Shown here: positions 12,123 to 23,787 of the stretch, piece by piece | Numbering within the stretch: position 1 is the first letter of the stretch | How the letters are laid out: each line of letters begins with the position of its first letter | Origin: Amphiura filiformis | Lineage: Eukaryota > Echinodermata > Ophiuroidea > Amphilepidida > Amphiuridae | Reading direction: 5' to 3' | Assembly: GCF_039555335.1 (NCBI RefSeq) | Contig: NC_092628.1 | Coordinates: forward strand, 77,440,713-77,504,712 | Length of the DNA stretch: 64,000 nucleotides | The notes under the pieces: generated by a model | Databases searched by the model: none | What the model saw: the letters and a program-made list of their open reading frames with translations, nothing else | What the model was told of the DNA's origin: nothing | Program-made: the position numbers and the translations under genes

Positions 12123-12188
12123 CCCGTTAATCAGAAGGCCCGCTACTCAGAAAATATTTTCTGAGTAGCGGGCCTTCTGATTAACGGG
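12123..12188. repeat. 66-bp perfect palindrome
   Basis: Two 33-base arms meet at AAAAT|ATTTT (centre between 12155 and 12156) with no mismatch and no loop. Each arm contains two of the 16-bp units, so the palindrome is two unit pairs in inverted orientation. Confidence 0.95.
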
Positions 12189-12245
12189 CCCTTTGCACAC
12201 CCTCTATTCAGACAACCCGCCACCACTCAGAAAACCCAGTTCTCA

Positions 12246-12305
12246 GAAGTTAGGGTTAGGGGTTAGGGTTAGGTTTAGGGTTAGGTTTAGGGTTAGGGTT
12301 AGGGG
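12246..12305 (+). repeat. Interstitial telomere-like tract (TTAGGG variants)
   Basis: Roughly 60 bp of TTAGGG mixed with TTTAGGG and TTAGGGG variants, inside the foldback repeat. TTAGGG is the usual metazoan telomere unit. The degeneracy and embedding argue against a recent telomere fusion. Confidence 0.8.
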
Positions 12306-12659
12306 TTATAAGGTTAAAACATCCCGCTTATAGTCAGAGGTCTGAATAGTGGCCATTCAGAGTACATGGAGTAGCGTGTCTTCTAACGGATACAGCCCGC
12401 TATTGCCATCAGACTCCGCTATAAAATTCAACAAAAAGCCAACTATTCAGAAAGTCCGTTATTCAGAAGGCCCGCTACTCAGAAAATTCTGACTAGCGGG
12501 CCTTCTGAATAATGGGTTTTCTGAATAGCGAGTCTTGGGTCTTCTGAGTGACGGGCTGCACCCGGATGAGATGTCAAACACATTTCATATACTTTACCAT
12601 TTTTCTTTCAAATTATTTTTGGCATTCCGATGACATGACCACATACCAGGGATGTGAGA

Positions 12660-12915
12660 GTATCCGCACATACTGCTGTCATTGTCAAATGCCAGATGTA
12701 GCTCGCGAGACGAAGTTTGGACTTTATTATGCCGAATTTTGGCCTGACGAATAGGCGTCAGTGGCACTGCCAACTTTAGGACAAGCTATATAACACTGCC
12801 CAAATTCCGTGACTGGAGTAGTTCCAAAGTGGTAATTGGTCAAGCCATAAGTCGGCATAACAATATCGAAACTTCATCTTGCAAGCTACATCTGGCATTT
12901 GACATACTTGTCAGA
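12660..12915. repeat. Imperfect inverted repeat
   Basis: The left arm 'gtcaaatgccagatgtagct', continuing to 'ttatgccgaa', is matched in reverse by 'cggcataac' and 'agctacatctggcatttgac' at the right end. It is about 250 bp overall, with diverged arms of about 55 bp. A foldback element of unknown family. Confidence 0.7.
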
Positions 12916-13282
12916 GGAATTCTTAAAACAATCGCATTTCGGTAATTTCGGCAGGGTATCTTGCATGTCGAAATAAGGTTGGAATTTCGCTGGAATTCTT
13001 GTCGAAATCTTGTGCGAATTCCTTGAATTTCAGCAGCCGGTTACTCTGTTTCAACGTAATCTCTATAATATATTCCTACAATCCCGAAAAAAAGGTTGGC
13101 ACACTTTGCCTGTCTTTTGGTATATCTCTGCCCCCGCTCCCCCAATTCAATGTTGGACCAAGCCATGTTGCGAACAGGTCCGTGAGACACTCCAACATTG
13201 AATGATGGGGAGTGGGGAAGGGTGATATACAGGGGGGAGTCTGTGCGTCACATATATCGCATGCATGTTTTACTATCCTCTC

Positions 13283-13563
13283 CAATTGAAGACCTGAGCG
13301 CAAGAAGACAGTAAGTCCACTTGGCCCCTCAATATGTATACATTAAAGTTGCATATAGTTTCGTATAGTTTGGTAATGTTTTATACATGTTCAGGGGCCA
13401 AACCAAATCTTTCACAACCTTCCATGATGTTTTCACCCGGGGTTTTCACCCTGGAACATGTATTAAACATTATAAAACCCTAAGAAACTATACGTAACTT
13501 TAGTGTATGCATGTTGAGGGGCCAAGTGGACTTACAGTCTTCTTGCGCTCAGGTCTTCAATTG
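13283..13563. mobile_element. 281-bp foldback element with long arms
   Basis: It begins 'caattgaagacctgagcgca' and ends with the exact complement. The outer 50 bp of the arms differ at one position, and weaker pairing continues inward for about 130 bp to a centre near 'cacccggggttttcaccc'. A non-autonomous inverted-repeat element; no TTAA ends. Confidence 0.85.
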
Positions 13564-14379
13564 TGATAGGGCACGTATTTCAATTAATTAGTACAGGTGT
13601 GCCAACTATTATTTTCGCGGATTGTAGATCCATTATATGTTGATGGTTTCAATTAACCATATTATTTGCCAAATATATAGGAAATGACAATGTGTGATTT
13701 TGTTTTTGTGTTACGTGTGGTGTGGCGTGCCAAATGCAAGTGAGGGCCCGGGAAATTTTGGAATTTTCAAAACTAAATTAGGGGAATCAATATACTCTCA
13801 TGAAGCAGTATCACACCAACAAACAAAAGTTAATTTTCGATCCATTTTACTAGCTCCTAACGTCATCTTGTTCCCACAGGACAGAAGCCGATGGCATATT
13901 ATTGCTCATAAATGGTGCGAAATGATATTGACAATAGAACATCAAGGGACACCGAGCCTCTAATTCACCCGTAATTCTAGCATGATTGTTCATTTGTCAA
14001 GTCCGTCGTTAAATCGTGTACAACCAGTTCATTCTCTTTGATATCAATGGGTTTTCGAGCACTCGTCAAAATGATAGTATTTGCTTTAGAATTGTTTTAT
14101 ACCATTTATACGATGCTGTTTGTTGGTGTAATGACAGTAGTTATGTTGATGGGCTGAACTATTTGCATTTGATAACACAGTCAGAACACCTGCAGCTCAT
14201 ATGGTTTATTACAGCTTCACCTTCCAATATATTTTAGACATTTCCTGATTTATTTTTTCCTAATTTCTCCAATTGATATGATAATGAAATTGTAATAAGT
14301 AACAATTTGAGCTTGCTAAGCTTTTCAATTTGACACAAATTTTGGTCTTTAAACCAAGTTTTTCAATTGAAAAATCTAT

Positions 14380-14905
14380 TTTGAAGCCACAATGAAACAC
14401 CAAAGATTTTCAAAAGAAAATATATGTTTTTTTAATTGAAAGCGGAAAATCCCAATATTTGAAATCGAAAAACCAAGATTTTCTATCGAAAAACTATAGA
14501 TTTTTGATCGAAAATCTTCGATTGCAAATCTTGGTTCTCATCATGCATTCTAAACTTGTTTTCTTAAACACTATTTCTTATACAAGTAGCAATTTCTACT
14601 TCAAAAAGTAGCAATTTGAGCAAAGCATTATATTCAATTTTACAAACTGTTTTGAAGCCGCAGTGAAAAACCAAAATTTTCAAAAGAAAGTCCATGTTTT
14701 TCGAATTGCAAACGGAAAAAAAATCACAATATTTAAAATCGAAAAACCAAGATGTTCTATCGAAAAACTATAGATTTTTGATTGAAAATCTTTGATTGCA
14801 AATCTTGGTTCTCATCATGCATTCGAAAAACATGTTGCTTTTAAACAGAAATCGAATTTTTGGAATTAAAAAAATTCCTTTAAAAAAAGGAATGGGGCGC
14901 CCAAT
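14380..14905. repeat. Tandem duplication of about 265 bp, AT-rich
   Basis: Segments around 14380-14547 and 14645-14823 are near-identical; both contain 'aaaactatagatttttgat' and 'gcaaatcttggttctcatca'. The right edge ('aaaaaaaggaatggggcgcc') matches the inverted repeat fragment near 340-370. Related 'aaccaagatt' text recurs at 16560-16620. It looks like an internal duplication of an interspersed element. Confidence 0.6.
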
Positions 14906-15994
14906 GTGAGCTGGACGGGATATGATGATCAAATACGAGAGAAATGCTTCATGGAATGAAGCTTTCGTGTCAATTGCGATTATGTGGGGTGGGAGTTCTG
15001 TTTTGGGGGCCTATTGTAGTGAGGATATTGCTTTGGATATTGAATATTGTTGAATTTCGTTATGCAGGGCCTAGGGTATATGATGGATAGTAGGCCTATA
15101 GAAGACACAAATAAGTAAGCTTCCCCCCTAGTCATCTATACACTCATTCTTGTCACACGACGAATTTCGACAAAGTCATGTAAACGTAATTTCGTTTTTC
15201 ACCCGACCTCCGGGTCGGCGCACTCATGCCAGTTTATCCTAAGGTATACTCTGTGTCTTTTGTGAACCAACACTGTGGCTAAGAGAGGCTAGGAAATACT
15301 TAAACTAATACAAAAAATCATACCCTCCTTTCATATCAAACAATTCCAAGAAATTGACAGGCCTGTTATATCAAGGGTAAGATCGATCATTATTCTTCAT
15401 GAAACGGGCACAGCCCATTTTTATGTTATTAATTCTGCTAAAAATTAATTAATAAATAACAAAATTACGTCATTTAAATCGGCCATAAAACTCTATTTTA
15501 AACGGACAAAATAGCCATTGGGGTTTCTTTCACTTTACCTTGCTAGGAACCCTTCCCAGCAGTTAGGCATATTACAATAAATATTATTTCATTCAGCATT
15601 TTGGGTAAACACTAACTAAATGACGTAGGCCTAAATCGTACATTATTGCTTTAAACTGCCCAACAACGGTGAACCACGAGTCAAAAGTCGCCTAATTGGG
15701 CTACCATATCGCGGGGTTGGCAACTCTGGTTTCAAATACACTTCTGACCTTCAACACAGTCATGTCTTTCGAATTTATTCCTTTCTCTGCTGACCAGAAT
15801 TGAAATTCGTTAATTAATGTTTTTATCAGAGATAGTCACCACAAAGATACTGAGCTGTGTTCTAATATCTTTGGTCACAATCAGTTAGCAGTCAAGCACA
15901 TAAACCAATTAGTGATTTCATGATTGGTCAGTGGTTGTTTTGTTTGGTTTAAGGATTAGGTGTGCAAAGGTCACGACCCTGTTGCTACTGCAAT

Positions 15995-16188
15995 CACTAT
16001 GGACCACAATGGCCTCATTCCAGTGGCATATTATCAATAACCTCAATTAAACAATCATAGTGCAAAATTTGACCTTAAGTTGCAGAGTATGAGTTTTTGT
16101 ACTCACATTTTCAAAGGTCATTCAATGAATGCACAAATATATTGGGGTTAAAGAACTGTGCCCTGATAGGTGAGCATGTTGTAGATTC
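15995..16188 (+). repeat. 190-bp dispersed repeat, copy 2
   Basis: Direct-orientation copy of the family seen at 9694-9889 (inverted) and 24779-24971. It runs from 'cactatggaccacaatgg' to 'gtgagcatgttgtagattc'. Confidence 0.75.
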
Positions 16189-16189
16189 T

Positions 16190-17004
16190 TCACACTGTAA
16201 ACAACTAGTTCATGTGCAAACATGTTCAAAACATACATAATTAGAATGGTCAAATGTCACCGTCTATCGGGTTCTAAGAGGCGGTAAACTGGTTCAAACC
16301 GTACCTGACCATACAAAGGTCACGGTTTATTTGGTGTTTTTATAAGTCCATTAATTTTGTATTTTAAACAAAGAATATACGCACAACATTTCATCCCGTG
16401 CATATCAGAAAACAATAATAAAATAAAATCCAAGCATATTGTGGTTTTATTTCTAAGCTGGGCATACTTTTAAGCAAAACAGTTACGAAGTAAATCTAGC
16501 AAGACCCAAATAATGGGCCGCCGCCGTAGCGGGCGCCCCAAAAACTTCCAGTGAACCGGTTTGTCGGTTGATAAACCAAGATTCAATCGAAAAAACTCTA
16601 TTGAAAACCAAGATTTACTCAAGAAAATTCCGGGTTTTTTTGTAAAGTGAAAAAACAACAACAACTCCTAAACAAATAAAAACAAACAAACAGGATTTTA
16701 GATTAAGAAACCTGGTTTATAAAACCAATATTTTAAATAGGATTTAAATCGAAATATTGGAATTTTTAATCGTACAAGATAAAAACATACAAATGTATAC
16801 CAGTGGCTTTTTATACTGTCTTTAAAAGCAGTAACAGGTAGAGGGTGATGATCGGATCGCTTTCGGGAACAAGCACTGTAAACAAAATGATAAACAAACA
16901 CATATTATAACACCCCACCCCCTAGACTTCTCCGTAGTCCACTTGCCCATTTTGCATACTCTGGCTATTACATTTAAGCATAAAACGCTGATTTGTATTT
17001 ATTT
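16190..17004. other. No gene recognised
   Basis: Contains repeat-derived text around 16500-16700 (a GC-rich 'gccgccgccgtagcgggcgc' and 'aaccaagatt' motifs). No supportable coding exon. Confidence 0.4.
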
Positions 17005-17694
17005 CCCAGCAAACACAAAAACGTTTTAAAAACGTTTTAAATAAGTTATATTTTGGCTTTTGGTTTAGGTAAAACGTTTTAATAACATTAAAATGTCGGG
17101 TTATATAAAGGTCATGATAACGTTTTAAAACGTTTTGTATGAAAACACACTACAACAATATTTTTAAATGTTTTCAAAAATGTTATTGTAAACTATTTTG
17201 CAAACATTTTTGCCAAATATTGTGTCAATACTTAAATAACATTATGTTAAAATATTGAAACCAGCAAACACAGAAATGTTCTTAAAATGTTTTTTCCAAA
17301 ACCTTTTAATAACATTTAAATGTCGGGTTATATAAAGGTCATGAAAACGTTTTTAAAACGTTTTTGAAAATATTTTGGGCAAACATTTTTCGCAAAATAT
17401 TTTTTAAACCCCAAAATAACATTCTGTTTAGAATGTTTTGTATCAAGTTTTCAAGAATGTTTTTGGAATGTTATTAAAACGTTTTTATACCCTTTATATA
17501 ACCCGACATTTAAAGGTTTTCTGTAAAACATTTTTGTTTGCTGAGCAGTAGATTATCAAAAAATGTTTTTTTTGGTTATGAAAACGTTTTATACTCTTAA
17601 TTTACCCTTTATATAACCCGACATTTAAACGTTTCTGACAACCTTTTATATAACCTTTTGCGAATGATGTCGAAAACGTTTTGTGTTTGCTGGG
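17005..17694. mobile_element. CCCAGCAAACACAAAACG-type foldback MITE, nested
   Basis: The outer ends are 'cccagcaaacacaaaaacg' and its complement 'gttttgtgtttgctggg', enclosing repeats of AACGTTTT and of 'atgtcgggttatataaagg' in both orientations. A second, inner pair of ends lies at about 17262 ('ccagcaaacacagaaatg') and 17547 ('acatttttgtttgctgagc'), so one copy appears to have inserted in another. Truncated relatives lie at 25165-25441 and 28624-28680. Confidence 0.8.
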
Positions 17695-18280
17695 TTGTGT
17701 GCAATTGATAGATTTTCCACATCTGATATTTGCAGTCACCGTACTCCCTCTGTTTGTTAGCTTCCGGAATTTTTACTCGGGCTTTCGCGATCAATAAACG
17801 GGTAGATTCCAAAATCAGAATTGTTCAATATTAAGTGAGCAATTATAATTATGCAAGATGTTGTATTCAATATAACTTTTATTGTCACTAATCATCTAAT
17901 TATATAAACTCTTTATGACCATTTTACTATTGAACAATTTAATTCTAATAAACATCAGTATAATTTTGAGTTCAACGGAATGCGTTCATCATGATTAATA
18001 ATAACATATTATTTTAATCAAATTCGACTATGGCATAGTCTAACCACCCCCTAGAAACAAACAAACCTCTAAGAACAAACAAACTATTCATTTCAAATGA
18101 TTGTTAGGTCTATTATTCGAAAGGAAAGGATATGAAGTAACAGTTTATTATTACATGAATCCTTGCAACCGGTAATTGGAAAGGTTTCAATTATCATGAA
18201 TATCATGCATATTATTTGATTGGGTTATTATCATCTTGACATTAAATAAGTTCCTGATGGCCCGTTTAATTATACTTTAT
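17695..18280. other. No gene recognised
   Basis: AT-rich intergenic sequence with no supportable feature. Confidence 0.4.
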
Positions 18281-18760
18281 AGGCTTCTTACAAATGATAT
18301 GCCTCTTAATTATATAGGCTACTGTAGGCTATAGTTATTTTGTTATAAATAAACTTTTTAATTAGCCTGCTGGTTATTTTGCTATCAATGGCCTTTTTCT
18401 TGCACGTGCAGATACACGCGGATCGTCTACTTGGAAATTTTTTTCTTAAAAACAAAACAAAAACAAAAAACAAAAAACAAAAAAACAACAAAAACAAACA
18501 AACAAACAAACAAACCTTTGTGTGTCTTTTTACCCAACCATTAAAGAAAAAAAAAAAGAAAAAAAAAAGTTTTTCAATCTGAATATTGAATGTAACACAT
18601 TGTAAACGACCCGCATGAATCTGCACGTGCAAGAAGAAGATAACAAGGCCATTCATTGTATATCTAGCAGGCTAATTAAGAAAAAAAGTTAATTTTATAT
18701 AACAAAATAGATCTAACTAGCAACCTTATTAAGAAAAAAAAAGATCATAAGAAGCCTATC
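18281..18760. mobile_element. Foldback element around a poly-A/T-rich centre
   Basis: Left arm landmarks ('attagcctgctgg', 'tggcctttttcttgcacgtg') are matched inverted on the right ('cacgtgcaagaagaag', 'aaggccat', 'agcaggctaatt'). Weaker pairing extends outward to 'taggcttctta' and 'ataagaagccta'. The centre holds A-rich simple sequence (about 18440-18570). Arms are roughly 75 bp strong plus 70 bp weak. Confidence 0.75.
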
Positions 18761-19566
18761 AGGATTATGTCCCCGAGTTTCGTATAAGTAAAAACGTGAC
18801 AATTAGCAGTAAGTTTATTGCCCAAGAGAATTTCAAGTTAACAAAATTTTTCACGAGAGAAAATAAACGACACTTCCGGGGTTCGAACCCATACCATCAT
18901 GCCCGATATACCTATATTGACTATATTAAACTATCTTTATTCCTGGAATCTTTATCATGTTGATAAAGAACATTTCTCACATTCCAACCAAAAACACATG
19001 CATCAGGCAAAAGACCTCATAATAATCTTTGTGGTGATCTAATCATTGTTTTAAAGCCAATTATTAAGGGTTCATCATGTAAACGTTTTGTCTTTGAGGT
19101 GTTAAACCGGCTCCATTCCGAACCCATCTTTTGTGTGCTACATACCTGATAAGATGTCGTTGTCGCTACTTGAATTAGTAGCCTAGATCTTGATGATCTG
19201 ATATGGACGACCTTTAGCTGATATGGTTGCTAAGTTTGGTTAGCGATTTGCGTCATTTATCAGGGCATTTCTTGTAATGAATTATCGTAATTAACTGATT
19301 ACAGGACAATATATTTATTTGGCGGCTCTTTTTTACCTGATATGATTAATTGACTCTTCAGTCGTGTATGTGTCATTTCTTAAGATGCAGTTTTGTTTTA
19401 AGAGGATTATAATATAGGCTGTGTAGTATAAAACGTTATGGAGTGGCTGTTAAGATTCGTTGAAACAATAACCTTTATGCCCACCTAGGTTTCATTATCA
19501 TTGAGGTATAGGACTTTTTATTTTTTCGGAGAAGAGCAGGTAGGGCAACTACTTGATTATATTTCT
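18761..19566. other. No gene recognised; one tRNA B-box-like site
   Basis: A self-complementary 'ggggttcgaaccc' at about 18879-18891 resembles a tRNA B box but has no surrounding cloverleaf. No coding exon seen. Confidence 0.35.
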
Positions 19567-19775
19567 ACATGTTCATACTACATACCCTGAAAATTTTAGA
19601 AAATTTGCACGAGTCCGTTTTTTTAAATCACATTTTTGTTCCTAAAATGGGGGTTATAGCGCCCTCAACGGGCACTCTATCCATAGGGCTACATGTAAAG
19701 ACCAGTTATAGACAAATGGCCCTAAAATTAAACGGACTCGTGCGAATTTCCTCAAATTTTGCATATGATGTAGAT
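19567..19775. repeat. Inverted repeat of about 200 bp
   Basis: The left arm has 'aaatttgcacgagtccgttt' and the right arm 'aaacggactcgtgcgaattt'. They enclose a GC-richer centre around 'gcgccctcaacgggc'. Unknown foldback family. Confidence 0.75.
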
Positions 19776-22020
19776 TTAACATCTGGAATGTAATGCAAGT
19801 GATGTCGTTGCTGCTCTTCTAAATTCATTTTTAAAATGTCCGCCCCAGACCAAGGTGGCCCTCTGTGACATAAAAAGATTATACTGTACCTTGTTTATGC
19901 GCTAACTATTAGTGAAGCGTTTAATATATACCTATATCATATACAGGGGGTATCGAAATGAGTGGTATCCGTGATAATCCGTCAGTATTGTTGTGATTTT
20001 GTCTATATGAAACGCCCGCTTCTTTCACATTCAACATTAGCTTGTTTGCCCGGGTTGTTTGACATGATGTAATGTAAAAACGTGTCGTTTTAAAGTAAAG
20101 TTGAACAATGGTGGCGCTATTTATCTTAAATCTTGTTTGCATCTTTCAAGGGGTAGACACTTGTATAATATTATTAGAACATCAGAAAATATACTAACAA
20201 ATGGCAAGTAAAATTTAAAAAAATCATTAAATGTAACAAATAAGTCATATTATTTAGCTGAAATTTGAGATGTAGGCCTATGTGTATTAGTGTGATAGCT
20301 GTTGGTATTGTCCAGGTCTAGAAATGTACATATAATATTTTTGTTAGAAAAAATAATAAATGATCACATCAAACAACCGTGGATCCTCTTGAAATGACTA
20401 CTATTTATTGTTTCATGACCTTTTATAACAAAAATCTACAAATAAGTGATGTTTTACTGTATTTTGATGTGGGTTTCTTGGCCATGCTCACTGGATAATG
20501 ATGGGTACCAATCATTTTGATACACCCTGTATGAAAACAATATAACGCGATTGTTATTGGTTACTGTGTGCTTCATTTTAAACGCCAATTCATTTCAAGC
20601 AATGAGGTCAATATGCCATGAAAACCTTTTCCTGAATTTCAAAGACCGTTTAGAATCTAGTACATAATTCCAGCGTAAAAATCTGAAAATATTGAGAAAG
20701 CAGGCCGTAGCAGGGACTGAAGTGAGTTCGATAAAGGTACTAACTAGTTCTACGACATTGGTTGATAATGTTAAAATATGAACAAAATCTTCCGAAGACA
20801 GAAATTAAACGAAATTTAAAACACAGCAAACGATTATACTAGGGGTGGGGGCCATCTAATGATAACAGTAAAAAAAGTATCAATGTCATCAGAATGATTG
20901 AAAACAAATTATATTAGTGTTGTCTAATACGAAGACATAAAATAATACAGGTTTATGTGATGCATCCACCACATCGGTGGATCCGAGGTTTGAAAAATGG
21001 TGAAAAATCCACGACGCAATGCATCTTCGTATTAATATTATGGACCAGTCTTTCAACATATTGCTATCTACCGAAGACAGCAATATAGCGGCGGTAAGTA
21101 GTAACATGAATGCTTCTATTGAAGACAATATTTTCTATGGTAATAATATCTGGTGAAAATAGAAATACAAAAAATAATAATAACTGCAGGAATAAGTAAT
21201 AAAAACTATTACGTGTCTTGACTTATGAGGCTTTGAAAAAGGACAGAATTGGATTTCAAATTGGATGCAAGCGCCCGCGCAAAGCGACGAACTGATAAAT
21301 TATAATTATTGAAGTTAAGAATCTGATGGCGCGCTGTACAATAACGTCATACAGGTTCCTTTCAGGCGGTAACAGACCCAAATGCACAAAATAATGAGTG
21401 GTCATGTTGGTATGTTGGATGCATATTTTGTGGGAAATTTTACTTATTTTCTACTGGAATAGATGAAATACGAGAAGAATATATTTTGTATTCTTGTTAA
21501 CACAATTTGAGCCAGTTCGATGACCTACTCAAAACCCCCAACGTTTGGAACTGGAGATACTTTGGGCTCCCTTATGCTATGGTTTTAACTAAACTGTCTC
21601 ATATTGTTCTTTCTACAAAAACAATTCAAATTAAGAATAGTATGCATCATCTAGGATTTATTGTTGTATACGTAACATCACCAAATGTATTTTTCTGGTT
21701 ATAGTTTCATCAAAACTTTGACATGATCTACGAAACATATAGTTCTCGTGGGATAAGCAAATACGTCAAACATGTAAACTATTCTTTATTTGATTTGGTT
21801 CCAAAAAGCATACAAATAGAGACCACTTTTATGAAAATTTGAGCGTTTTTGAGGATTTTACCCCGTTGGAGCCCAAAATACGAACTTCAAAAGTTTTTGC
21901 TTATAACTCGAGACCCACATCTAACATGTCAAAACCATATTTTTCTGAATCATAGCAATACTTTTATATGTGGTGTAGTAATAAAATCTGAGCAATTAGT
22001 GTTTTTTTGAGCTCATAGGA
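19776..22020. other. No gene recognised
   Basis: Long AT-rich stretch without splice-supported exons. One diverged copy of the satellite palindrome ('gctatctaccgaagacagc') lies at about 21062-21080. A terminal-repeat-like 'acaccctgtatg' at about 20523 is unpaired. Confidence 0.4.
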
Positions 22021-22170
22021 TAATGATATAAAATTGGATCGATTGAGCCCATATTTATTGGTCGAGCTATGAGTTTAAAAATATGACGAGACGTAGTCGA
22101 GTCCAATATTTTAAAACTCATAGCGAGACCAGTAAATATTGGGCGTAAAGAATCCAATTTTATCATTATT
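22021..22170. repeat. 150-bp inverted repeat
   Basis: The left arm 'taatgatataaaattggatc' pairs with 'gaatccaattttatcatta' at the right. Internal 'cgagctatgagttttaaa' pairs with 'ttttaaaactcatagcgag'. The centre is 'gacgagacgtagtcgagtc'. Confidence 0.75.
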
Positions 22171-22524
22171 ATGTTTCAGATCCAATATTTTCACACACTT
22201 GGACTCATCAAAACATAATAATGAGAAAAATTGGATCTTTCATTTGATATCAATTTATTACATGATTATCATTAATAAACAGTATCACGCTGTATAAATG
22301 TTATATAATTCCAAAAGGAATTACTCACATTGACAAAGAACATTTACATGATCCTTTTGCATGAATTCTTGAAAGGGACAACATTTTATGTGATACGTAA
22401 ATTTTACAGAATTCTATTTTCCAAATAAATTGGGTCACCCTCCTTTAAGCTGAATTCACACTCTTTTAGCAACGAGCAATTGGTTTCTGGCAAATCAGCG
22501 TCAAAATGACCAAACCATACCTGA

Positions 22525-22716
22525 GTGGAAGAAGGGCCCAACTCGAATATTTTTTACAAAAATGAGTTAGACCCAGCATTTTATTGCCAGCAGACTGTTC
22601 TTCCTCGTGTTTGAAAGATGAGCCAAAATCCACTTTCTAAATAGTCTTCCTCATACACTTAATAATGGTTTTCATGGAAGAATACCCAACTCCATGGAGT
22701 TGGGCCCTTCTTCCAC
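22525..22716. mobile_element. GTGGAAGAAGGGCCCAACTC MITE, copy 1
   Basis: 192 bp with 20-bp perfect terminal inverted repeats GTGGAAGAAGGGCCCAACTC. A sister copy of 197 bp lies at 23591-23787. The interiors differ strongly while the ends are conserved, as expected when a transposase recognises only the ends. No target duplication is certain. Confidence 0.85.
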
Positions 22717-22849
22717 AAATACTAGGGGAAAGAGGAATTCTGTTCACCCATGCAATCTGCTTTTCACTACAATAAACTTCCTTGCTGACATATTGCATGC
22801 TTCTACTTGTGCAATTAATGGATAATTTCCACATTTCTGTAGCTATATC

Positions 22850-23260
22850 CGGGGGCACTTCAATATGAAATGGATATAGGTGTAGGGCTGGCACTTTCGA
22901 ACTAAGGGGCATTCGGTGAGAGCAAAATGTAAAATATATGGGGTCATTGGGTGAGAACATGACCTTTTTTTTTAAATGGAATCTTTGGGTGAGAGCCGAA
23001 ACAGCGCCACAGAAACCTCGAAAATCGAATTTCTATAGTTCCAAATTTCTTTGTTTTTTCAAAATAAGTAACAAAATCAGTGATAAATGAAAATTGCTAT
23101 TCAAATTGAGCTTGTAAGGGTCTTTGGGTGACAGATCAAATGGAAAAATAGGGGGTCTTTGGGTGACAGGGCATGTGTTCGTAAAAATAAATGGGGTCTT
23201 TGGGTGACAGCGATGCTGAAAAAGGGGGTCTTAACAGCCCTACATACGCGTCACCTCCAA
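22850..23260. repeat. Repeat with iterated GGGGTCTTTGGGTGACAG motif
   Basis: At least six variants of 'ggggtctttgggtgacag' or 'gggtgagagc' recur at uneven spacing from about 22910 to 23212. They are bounded by 'gtgtagggctggcactttcg' on the left and, on the right, 'acagccctac' and a further 'aaagttggagtgccgcccc', a partial inverted match. An interspersed element with internal iterations; no coding function. Confidence 0.6.
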
Positions 23261-23590
23261 AGTTGGAGTGCCGCCCCGAGCTATACACCTATCCGACTTC
23301 GCCATTACTGCGGTGTCCCCGATGTAAAACTGCGGTGTCCCGAGGTCGGGGGTTCCATCCATTATTTATTGTGTGCTATACAGAATTGTACCCGGGAATT
23401 GTACACAACAGTGATATTCAATACACAATCATGAGTATTGAATTACGAATTAAATCTCCCGCTCTGGTACATCTGTGTTGCCGTCAATAGAGGGCCAAAT
23501 ACAGTAAACGCTTCTCGGATTGGTGTATATCTGCTTACGGAACTGGCACTTCAGTATAATTAGCATGATTAGTGGAAGCTGCGTTTTAGA

Positions 23591-23787
23591 GTGGAAGAAC
23601 GGCCCAACTCCAGCTCGTATTAAGACCTACATACCGTTGCCATGGAAATATCAAATATGATTTCGAGTGTATGTAGTACTGTATGTTCATGTATTAAAGG
23701 TCCTCTGAAGATGAAAACATTCTGTCTATAAAACTTTTTTCTTAATATCTCAGAAACAGTTTTGATGGAGTTGGGCCCTTCTTCCAC
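23591..23787. mobile_element. GTGGAAGAAGGGCCCAACTC MITE, copy 2
   Basis: 197 bp. The left end 'gtggaagaacggcccaactc' has one difference from the right end, whose complement is GTGGAAGAAGGGCCCAACTC. Same family as 22525-22716. Confidence 0.85.

Larger units (their letters stand above)
11987..12560. repeat. Foldback repeat built from degenerate 16-bp CCCG...TCAGAA units
   Basis: An 11-G tract (11987-11997) opens the element. Degenerate units of about 16 bp such as 'gacccgttactcagaa' and 'ggcccgctactcagaa' follow, first in one orientation and then inverted ('ttctgaataatgggtttt'). They surround a perfect palindrome and a telomere-like tract. The whole segment can fold back. No protein is encoded; the class is unknown. 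Confidence 0.75.

Noticed and set aside
12246-12305. Ancient chromosome-end fusion
   Set aside because: The tract is short and degenerate, in one orientation, and embedded in a foldback repeat.
18872-18910. Possible tRNA gene with B box ggggttcgaaccc
   Set aside because: The palindromic B box is present, but no acceptor stem, A box or anticodon arm could be placed on either strand.
22637-22960. 107-codon minus-strand frame
   Set aside because: Spans the edge of a MITE and a GGGGTCTTTGGG repeat; no homology recognised.
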